This document shows positions 1 to 7,900 of a DNA stretch of 8,029 nt, one piece after another. This DNA is from Chitinivibrionales bacterium (GTDB lineage: Bacteria; Fibrobacterota; Chitinivibrionia; Chitinivibrionales; WJMI01): contig WJJU01000440.1 in NCBI GenBank assembly GCA_014729595.1, forward strand, positions 1-8,029. Reading direction: 5' to 3'. The stretch's first letter is position 1. Each line of letters begins with the position of its first letter. Under the pieces are notes generated by a model. It made no database searches and was not told the DNA's origin. It worked only from the letters and a program-made list of their open reading frames with translations. Made by a program: the position numbers and the translations under genes.

Positions 1-740
1 GCCTGCGGCTGGGGAGCTGCGTTTGTGCCTATTTTTTCGAGGAACATTTCAAAATTACGCAGTGATTGAAGGTGAAGATAGATGAGTTCCAGTTCGTCGG
101 TTTTTACGAGACCTTGCAGTTGGTCCGCCGGCAACTCTTTAAGCTTGGCCCGGTTGACCGCCATGAAACCGGTAAGGGTAATATTGCCGCCTTCTACCGG
201 CCGTATCTGAGCGTTCATCGGCTCGAGTAGGCCGAGTTCGTTGAGCTTGGTGCAGAACGCCTTTGTGCGCGAGAATCGTGTTTGGTACTCTTTGAGAAAA
301 TCAAGAACATTTTTCAGGTAAAGAGTCTGCTCCCCCTGAGCATCGAACAACCGCTCGCCGCGGCCTTCTTGATTGCAGCCGGAAAACGACTCATCGATAC
401 ACAGGGTGAAATTGTCCCCGTTGTCGTTACTCGAAAAAACGAATGGGTACCGGCGCAGAAAAGCGGGAATGTACTTTGCCGCGATTTTGTCTTCGGGCGT
501 GATATAAAGATTTTCATTCTCGCGAACACCAAGGATAACCACCGGGATCAACGAGTCATCTTTGCCCGTGAACACGATCGAATACTCCCGTGCGGCGTTG
601 GGGAATTCAACGGCGGTAATCGGCACCGAATTGATACTTCGCGCGAACCCGTAGTTGTCTCCGGTTTTTACCGACCAATCGCGATGTTTTGTTTTCGAAA
701 TCGGACGCGCCGATTCATAGATCAGTAATTGTTTTGACAT
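1..740 (-). CDS. SapC family protein (3' end beyond window)
   Basis: I recognise this as a SapC-family protein (Pfam SapC) from its translated sequence, read on the minus strand from an ATG at 740-738. It has 246 full codons, and the family is usually about 230-260 residues, so only a few residues should be missing beyond the left edge. Family-like blocks are GFARSINSVPITAVEFPNAA (31-50), PVVILGVRENENLYI (66-80), KYIPAFLRRYPFVFS (89-103), LCIDESFSGCNQEGRGERLF (113-132) and KTDELELIYLHLQSLRNF (213-230). There is no signal peptide or membrane segment, so it is probably cytoplasmic. The biochemical role of the family is unknown. The name comes from the Campylobacter fetus sap S-layer locus. The start is well supported by a Shine-Dalgarno eight bases upstream. 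It follows the lipoprotein gene by 27 nt, so the two are probably co-transcribed. Family assignment is confident; a role in RTX export or surface display is inference. Confidence 0.93.
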   Translation of the reverse strand, partial: MSKQLLIYESARPISKTKHRDWSVKTGDNYGFARSINSVPITAVEFPNAAREYSIVFTGKDDSLIPVVILGVRENENLYITPEDKIAAKYIPAFLRRYPFVFSSNDNGDNFTLCIDESFSGCNQEGRGERLFDAQGEQTLYLKNVLDFLKEYQTRFSRTKAFCTKLNELGLLEPMNAQIRPVEGGNITLTGFMAVNRAKLKELPADQLQGLVKTDELELIYLHLQSLRNFEMFLEKIGTNAAPQPQ

Positions 741-748
741 GTGCAAGA

Positions 749-756
749 CTCCTTCC
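749..756 (-). promoter_or_regulatory. Shine-Dalgarno of the sapC-like gene
   Basis: On the minus strand GGAAGGAG lies 8 bases before the ATG at 740. It is close to the ideal anti-16S match and fixes the start of a gene whose conserved SapC N-terminus (MSKQLLIYE) begins at the same ATG. Confidence 0.85.
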
Positions 757-767
757 AAAAGCGTGTT

Positions 768-1715
768 TCATTGATCTAAATTCATTGCTATCCGTTTGCC
801 CCACATTCTCGAGTAGACCCCGGTCGCCGCCCCCACTTTCATGCTTCCATCGCATACGTCATGTGCGTCGAGCAAAAGATGACCTATTTCGTTTTGCACA
901 TCGCCGCCGTCGATATTCTGAAGCAGTGTCCATCCCTCGAGAGGATTCTTTTTGCATGTCGGTTTCATGCGCGTGTTCATCATGGTTATTTGGGTGATGT
1001 CCGCCGAAGACGAACCGACGTCAACGTATTGCCCCCCTCCCGAAACCGCATAGATATCATCGGAGGGCTCCGTCGGGGTTTCACCATTGTCGATTCTTAT
1101 AATCCATGTATTCTGCTCTATCGTCGTCTCTTCATCGAACAGCTTCATCTTTTGATATCGTTCCATTTCCGCCTCGATACGTTCATCGGTCATGCCTACC
1201 GAAAACAGCGTATCGGAACCACCATTCATATCCATATCGGCGAAAACGACAAAAAGTTCGGTATCCCCCGTGACAAGATCCTCTTCCATCACCACCGGGA
1301 CAGTAGAAATATCATTAATGGCAAACACCCCTTGTGTAATATTTATTTCGGTGAATACCATCGACATCATGGCCATGCTTTGACGCGCCATAACACCGGC
1401 GACAAGGATATGTCCGGTCGCCTCAATCCCCAGGGGTAACGGAAACCCCTCGTCCACCGTCACCTTCAAGACAAAATTGCCCAACGTCCCCTCACCCCCC
1501 TCGACAAAGTGCACATTGGCGGGTTTTTCTCCCGTCATGGCGGTCATGGCCAAGTTGGCGGCATAACCGAGCGGCATGGTTATTTTGAGGACTTTTCTGA
1601 CCGGGTTTGTGTTGGGTTCTTTGAATAGCTCTTCGAGCCTCCCCGTGCCGTCGCAACCGATTAAGGCCGTTATGAGCACCATCAGTGGGATCGATAGGTA
1701 TGTAAGAGATTTCAC
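768..1715 (-). CDS. Uncharacterised lipoprotein, 315 aa
   Basis: I do not recognise the family. The N-terminus is a clear lipoprotein signal: MKSL, a hydrophobic stretch (residues 4-20), then a lipobox L-I-G-C with the lipidated cysteine at 21. The mature protein starts C-D-G-T-G. It should be exported by Sec and anchored in a membrane; Asp at +2 retains lipoproteins in the inner membrane of enterobacteria, but that rule may not hold here. The mature part shows alternating beta-type stretches (41-50, 80-88, 101-109), a Met-rich segment (about 110-121, RQSMAMMSMVF), a charged helix-like stretch (177-198) and two cysteines (254 and 288) that could form a disulfide. The GTG start is chosen because it opens the signal peptide and has AAGGA seven bases upstream. 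It precedes the SapC gene by 27 nt and follows the RTX gene after a terminator. A role as envelope partner of the RTX protein is only a guess from position. Confidence 0.88.
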   Translation of the reverse strand: MKSLTYLSIPLMVLITALIGCDGTGRLEELFKEPNTNPVRKVLKITMPLGYAANLAMTAMTGEKPANVHFVEGGEGTLGNFVLKVTVDEGFPLPLGIEATGHILVAGVMARQSMAMMSMVFTEINITQGVFAINDISTVPVVMEEDLVTGDTELFVVFADMDMNGGSDTLFSVGMTDERIEAEMERYQKMKLFDEETTIEQNTWIIRIDNGETPTEPSDDIYAVSGGGQYVDVGSSSADITQITMMNTRMKPTCKKNPLEGWTLLQNIDGGDVQNEIGHLLLDAHDVCDGSMKVGAATGVYSRMWGKRIAMNLDQ

Positions 1716-1722
1716 GCAGTTG

Positions 1723-1727
1723 TCCTT
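1723..1727 (-). promoter_or_regulatory. Shine-Dalgarno of the lipoprotein gene (decides GTG start)
   Basis: On the minus strand AAGGA sits 7 bases before the GTG at 1715-1713. The nearby ATG at 1734-1732 is out of frame and meets TAA after one codon, so the GTG is the supported start. Confidence 0.75.
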
Positions 1728-1896
1728 AACGCATGTACTCTTTTATTTAACGCATAGTGTCCGGAAAGATACCGAAGGGGGCTTCGCCCCATACCCACAA
1801 ACATTGTCTTTCGCCGCAGGAAAAAGTCGTCGCTCCGCTCAGCCGCCACGGCCGTGGTAGTCGCGAACAGTTACAAGATATAATCATAGACCCGCG

Positions 1897-1929
1897 AAAA
1901 GTAAGGCGGCCATGGCCCGCCTTACTTTT
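1897..1929 (-). terminator. Hairpin terminator after the RTX gene
   Basis: The minus strand reads AAAAGTAAGGCGG, a 7-base loop GCCATGG, then CCGCCTTACTTTT: a perfect 13-bp stem. It begins 11 bases after the RTX stop codon (TGA, 1943-1941). The T-run on the minus-strand side is only four bases and lies inside the stem end, followed by CGCGGG. The stem is therefore strong but the U-tract short. The element is nearly symmetrical, with a five-T run on the plus side (1926-1930), and could act in both directions, although no plus-strand gene points at it. Confidence 0.8.
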
Positions 1930-1940
1930 TGCGTTAAAAA

Positions 1941-4900
1941 TCAGCATTCGCTCTCTTCGGAACCGTTCATGAGCAGATCGATGAGCAGCGGATTTGTGCT
2001 TGCGGTTGCGGACGAGGGTGCCGATGAGCCGTCAGTGGCGACAAGATCCCAGTCGGATAGTGACAAGCCGGCCGAATCTTGACTGTCCACGGATTCCGAT
2101 TCAATATGCTCCACCCCTCTAACCTCCAGCTCGAACGGCATGGCCGTAGTTCTGCCGACGTTATACAGATCATCATCAACCTGGGTGGTAATAATTTCGT
2201 TTAGCACGCCCGAAGTCAGAATGGTGAGTTGGTCGTTTTCGCCGGTGTCGCCGTTTATGGTGTCGTTGCCGTCATAATCCTGCCGTACCAGATGATCGGT
2301 TTCCCCGCGGCCGGCCTCGATCATATCGTCGCCGGTTCCACCGATAAGCAAATCGTTGCCTTCTGCACCTATCGCGATGTCATTCTCGGCACCACCCATG
2401 AGCAAGTCATTCCCTTGGCCTCCTTCAACGAGATCGATACCGTCGCCGCCCGCAAGAATATCTTCCCCACCGCCGCCACGCAGTACATCCTCGCCCCCCA
2501 TGCCGTGGAACTCGTTGTCGTAATCGTTCCCGATCATGAAATCGAAATACTCCGTACCGACCGCTCCATCGATGCGGTGGAAAGTATCGAGCCCTTCCGC
2601 CCCGTCATCGGCCACCCCGGCGCCGTAGCTCTCCATTTTGACAAATACACCCCTGCCGGCGTCACCGAACATCAGAAGATCGGTCCCTGCGTAGCCTCCG
2701 TCAACAGTATCGTCCCCCCGGCCACCGTCCAGCAGGTCATCGTCCCCACCGCCGTCGATGTCGTCGGCACCGTCTTCACCGAAGATCGTGTCGTTACCGC
2801 TTTCGCCACGGATGGTGTCGTCGCCGCCGCCGCCGTGAATCTCATCATTACCACCATCACCATCGATCCGGTCGTTGCCGCCGAGGCCAAGGATTACATT
2901 GTCGGCACTGGAGCCCTTAATGTAATCGCCGAATTGGGATCCCCGTACATTTTCTATGTCATCCAAATAGTCTTTGGCCCCCATGCCGTCGTCGTCCGCC
3001 CGCCGGCTCAGGTCTACCTGTACGCCGTTGTGCACTCTTGAGTAGTCGACCCAATCCTCGCCTACGCCACCGTCGAAAGAATCGATTGCCGCGCCGCCGA
3101 TAAATGTGTCGTTACCCTCTGCACCAAATGCGGTCAACGGCGTTGCACTCGAGCCGTCGAACGCATCGAGAAGATCGTTTCCGGCGCCGAGATCCACTTC
3201 AAGGCCGTCGCAGTCCGTAGTGCCGATATCCCCGATCACGACCGTGTCGTCACCATCACCCGTTGTCAACCGAATCGAATCGGCGTTTGCAAAACTCAAG
3301 GAACTCCCGATACCGCCCGCCGCGGTCATGCTCACCGTCACTCCCGCATCCATCCCGCTTCCGACGACTATCATTTCCGCTTCGTCGGTTGTGCTTATTT
3401 CCATGGTATCATACCTGCCGGCCCCAAGGTCAACCATGGCATCTTCCCCGTCTCCGGCGAACCACCTGACCGCATCATCATCCGCCCCGGCATCGATCGC
3501 ATCTATTCCGTCACCGCCGATAATCGTGTCCTCGCCCTCATCGCCGTAGATCGTGTCGTCGCCCTCTTCACCCAAAAGAGCATCGTCACCGCCGCGCCCG
3601 TCAATGAAGTCGCCACCCGCGCCACCGTAGAACTCGTTTTCGTCGTCATTTCCGACCAACGTGTCGGCAAATCGTGTTCCAACGGCACCTTCGACACCAC
3701 CGGCGAGCGTATCGGTCCCGCCTACGGAGTCAAATACCGTACCCCGGCCGTGTGAAGAAAGGATTACCTCGACACCGTGGGCGCCGGCCTGATCGGATTC
3801 CGGGAAGTACAGAAGATCGGTACCCCCACCACCTTCAATCGAATCGTTACCCGCCCCGCCGGCAATGCGGTCATCTCCCGATTCCCCGTCAAGAGTATCG
3901 CTTCCCGCGCCGCCGTCGATCATGTCGTCACCGGAACCACCATCGATGGTGTCGTCGCCGCCGCCGCCCGCAATCACATCGTTGCCACCGTTTCCATCAA
4001 TCCAATCATCACCTCCCAGGCCGAGAATTTCGTTCGCTTCGTAGCTTCCTTCGATGGAATCGTCATACTCGGTACCAATTACATTCTCTATGTTCGAGAG
4101 CGTGTCCCATGAACCGCGTCCGTCATCGCGCGCTTTTCGCCAAAGCTCGACACGTACCCGCTCTGTCGCCTCGGAATAATCGACCCAATCGACCCCGTCA
4201 CCACCGTCGAATTCATCGTGACCGGCGCCACCCGCGAACAGATCGTTCCCGGCGCCGCCGATTGCCACGATATCAGTCGCGACGGTGACAGCGTTCGCAT
4301 CTAATCTATCATCGCCATCACCCAAATCCACGTTTACCTCGTCAATTCCCGCCGAGCCAAGATCGCCCAAAACAACCGTGTCGTCGCCGCCGTATGTCAT
4401 CAAGGTAAGGTAATCGGCACTCATGTACGCAAAGGTATCGACAACGGAACCGGTGAGCGAATCACCGACAGTTACCACGAGGGTATCGGCCCCTGAACTC
4501 TCTATGCCGATCGCCTCGTCGGCATCGGTAGTTGCGATGTATACGCGATCACATCGGCCGGTACCGAGCGAAGCCGCCATATCGCTTCCGTCACCGGCCT
4601 TCCAATAGACACGATCGTCCCCCTCACCGGCATCAACCAAATCACTTCCTTGACCACCTTCAATTGAATCGTCGCCGTCACCGCCCCTCACATCGTCGTT
4701 TCCGGCTTGACCGTAAAGACTATCGTCGCCGCCGCCGCCATCGATTGAGTCGTCTCCCCCCCCACCGTAAATGTGGTTGTCAGATTGGTTTCCGGTCAGC
4801 GTGTCGCTGAACCGTGTTCCCGTAATATCCTCAATAGCGAGAAGTGTATCCAATCCCAGAAATCCATCCACCGCGGTCCCGTCGCCGCAATCACTCAGAT

Positions 4901-7900
4901 TGACTATCACTCCCTGCGCGCCGGCCATGCTTTCTTCCGCATAGAAGACCACATCGCGCCCGGAGCCACCGGTAATCGCATCGTTGCCGACATTTCCCGT
5001 GACGGCGTCGTCATCACTACCGCCGTCGATCTCATCGTTGCCCACTCCGCCGTCGATGGTGTCATTTCCCCACTCACCGTCAAGAACGTCATCGCCCGCA
5101 TCACCAAGGATCAGGTCGTCGCCGCTTCCACCAAAAATCGTATCGTCGCCCTCACCTCCGTACAATGAATCGTCGCCGCCGCCGCCGTCGATAATATCCT
5201 CTCCCGCTTCACCGTAGACAATGTCGGCGTCGTTTCCGGCGTCGATTGTGTCGCTACCCTCGCCACCGTAGAGGACATCCTCGCCCTCATCGCCGTCAAG
5301 CGCATCATCACCGGCGCCCCCAAAAATGAGATCGTCGCCCCCGCAGCCCAGGATCCGATCGTTTCCACCCAAGCCCCGAATTTCATTATCGCCGTTGGTA
5401 CCGACTATGAAATCGTCGAATTGTGAGCCACGAATGTTTTCGATATATTCAAGCGTGTCGTAGGACCCCATCCCGTCAGTGTGCACAATATATCCCATGC
5501 TTACCCATATAGCCGATTCCGCGAGAGAGTAATCAACCCAATCGCTTCCCTCGCCGCCGTCGAAACTGTCATGCGCATGTCCGCCAATGAACGTATCGTC
5601 GCCTTGCTCACCAAATGCCCTAACGGAAACCTCCGCTTTTCTCCCATCAAGCACGTCATCGCCGGCACCCAACGACACGTCGATTCGCCACAAGTCAACG
5701 TTGGACAAGGAATCCACAACCACCCGATCGTTCCCGCCCGCCGTATCTATCCTGATATCATCGCTCCTGTCGAGCGATAGTTGCAACACCGACGTTTGGG
5801 AGCTTGTGATCGTGATTGCGGCCGCACCCGAAGCACCGTTCTCTATTTTCACCAGATCATCGGAATCACCAACGGACGCTTTAAAGTCGTCGCTCCCGCT
5901 TCCCAACTCCACATTGTCGTTCCCGTCTCCATCATTCCACACGACCGTATCGTTGCCCGATCCCGCGTCGATCGTGTCGGCGCCGGTGCCGCCGTGGATC
6001 GTATCGTTCCCTCTTTCTCCCGTCAGAAGGTCATCCCCGGCGTCGCCGTACAGCAGATCACCACCGCCGCCGCCGTCAATGGTATCATCGCCGCCGCCGC
6101 CGTGGAACTCATTGCATTTATCGTCGCCCAGCATACTGTCGGCGAAGTCGGTCCCGACGGCACCCTCAATCCGATCAAGTTCGTCGATAAAAGCAACCGC
6201 CGGTTCAATGCTTGCGTCGACAAATCCATCGGTTGCCGTTCCCTTTCCACCATGACTCAGCACAACGGAGACGCCGAAGGTTGCGCCCGGGAAATAAAGC
6301 AAGTCGACACCCGAACCACCATCGATTGTGTCGTATCCGGCTCCGCCGGCAAGAAGGTCGTCACCGCCGTCTCCGTCAAGCTTGTCATTTCCAACCCCGC
6401 CTACAAGCAGATCGTCGCCGCCTTCGCCGTAGAGTATGTCATCTCCCTCATCGCCGTATAATCCGTCGTCCCCTTGTGAGCCCCACAAAGTGTCATTGCC
6501 TTCATTGCCGTGGATCGTGTCGTCACCCTCTTCGGAATCATAGTCATACGGATTCGTCGGGTTATCTCTGCCGCCTATTATTGTGTCGTTGCCCTCATTA
6601 CCGCTCAAACTGTCTCTACCCGACCCTCCGATAATGATATCATCGCCTTTGGCCCCAAATACGGTATCATCGCCGCCGGCCGCATCGATTATGTCGTTGC
6701 CGCCGTCCGAATGACCCAAGGCGTCGCCATGAATGACATTCTCCCGGTTGTTACCGAAGATAATATCATCGAAATCGCCGCCGACGACGTCTTCTATTCC
6801 CGTTTCGCTAAACAATGTTAAAGCAAGGTTTACATCACCGTCCACAATGATACAGTTGACTATTTGCGTATCCGCTTCGCTCAAATCGACGGCAATGGAG
6901 CCGGCGAATGCACTGAAGTCAAGTTTGTCTCTCGCATCGTTCGGCCGCCCTTCGTACTGCGAATCGCCCGCTTCGACAATGCGATCACGACCCAACCCCT
7001 CCCCGGCGAAACCGAACGTGTCGTCGCCGTACTGTCCGTAAAGCAAGTCATCGCCGGCACCGCCCGACAGATAGTCGTCACCGCCCACGGTCTTACGCAA
7101 CAAGACAACGCCTTCGATTGCATACGGGTTGAATACACTCGGATAATAATCATTACCGTCGAGCGACTTCCAGCTATGGTAACCGTCATTGAATTGTGAC
7201 GGATCGAATCCGATGACTTCTCCTTTAAACATAATCAGGTTGGCGTTGTCACCGAAGATCAAATCGTGTCCCCCTTGACCGTCGACACGGTCCCCGCCCG
7301 CGCCCCCTATCACCACGTCGGTGTCTTCACCTGTCGTAATGAAGTCATCGCCGCCGATCTCCACCGCCTTTGACGAAAGCTCATACACTTTACCCTCGTA
7401 CAATTGGGCGACCGCATTATCTCCCACCACCGCATCACGCTCTGTATCGCTATTGACAACCACCGAATTCTTGTCCGCTCCGGAGACGATCTGTATCGCC
7501 GAGATTGCCGGGCGGTTGTTGCCGCTCCCTACGAAGGAGGCGTCATCATCGATGCGCACGTGCACACTATCCGCCGTCACGTCGCGAAATACAACGTAGT
7601 TCCCGTGTCCGCCGCCGTTTGCCGCGCTCGAAGCGGCTTCGACGAACTCACCACGATAGGTATTACCGTCAGGATCGTTCAAGAAGAGAGGAACATCGTC
7701 CATCGATATTTCACGAATCGAGGAGTCGCTTTTTGACGAGCCGTCATCAGCATCGAGGTAGACGTAGATATCGCACGAAGAACCGACACCCGCCAAACCG
7801 GAGAGCTTGACATCCAAGGTTTCACCGGTACCGCAGGAGAGATAGCCTTCGAACAGCGACTCATTTTGCGTTCCCGGGTTATCGATTTGGTCGTGCGCGT

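Larger units (their letters stand above)
1716..1940. other. Intergenic gap with terminator and small palindromes
   Basis: This gap of 225 bases separates the RTX gene from the lipoprotein-sapC pair. Besides the terminator (1897-1929) it holds a 12-bp perfect palindrome CCACGGCCGTGG at 1846-1857 and a short hairpin, GGGGC-TTC-GCCCC, at 1778-1790. Because a terminator stands before it, the lipoprotein-sapC promoter is expected here. Candidates are weak: TATGAT (minus strand, 1888-1883) has no convincing -35 partner, and an AT-rich stretch lies around 1737-1750 just upstream of the Shine-Dalgarno. I see no protein gene; short open frames here have no ribosome site or protein-like composition. 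Confidence 0.5.
2238..7358 (-). repeat. RTX nonapeptide region (GGxGxDxUx), about 1,700 residues
   Basis: The translated minus strand carries runs of the nonapeptide G-G-x-G-x-D-x-hydrophobic-x (27 bp per copy), for example GGSGDDLIL and GGEGDDTIF. They are grouped into arrays of about 4-15 copies separated by spacer modules of about 55-140 residues. The repeats are divergent at DNA level, so this is a protein-level repeat more than a DNA satellite. Each pair of turns is expected to coordinate calcium. Confidence 0.95.

Noticed and set aside
314..532. Minus-strand open frame of 72 codons
   Set aside because: It is an alternative frame inside the SapC-family gene with no independent support.
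282..728. Plus-strand open frame of 148 codons
   Set aside because: It lies opposite the SapC-family gene, whose minus-strand frame carries conserved family blocks and a Shine-Dalgarno.
861..1439. Plus-strand open frame of 192 codons
   Set aside because: It is antisense to the lipoprotein gene, which has a signal peptide, lipobox and ribosome site; the plus frame has none.
1747..1972. Short open frames on both strands in the intergenic gap
   Set aside because: They run across the terminator and palindromes, lack ribosome sites and have no protein-like pattern.
2229..3041. Long plus-strand open frame (270 codons) opposite the RTX gene
   Set aside because: Antisense shadow: Asp (GAT/GAC) and Gly (GGN) codons read backwards as ATC/GTC and NCC, which gives no stops. 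Its Ile/Val/Ala-rich 9-residue periodic product is the mirror of the RTX repeats. The same holds for the other plus-strand frames between 2229 and 7810.
4956..5372. CRISPR-like regular repeats
   Set aside because: The 27-bp period is in-frame coding repetition of a nonapeptide with divergent DNA copies and no distinct spacers.
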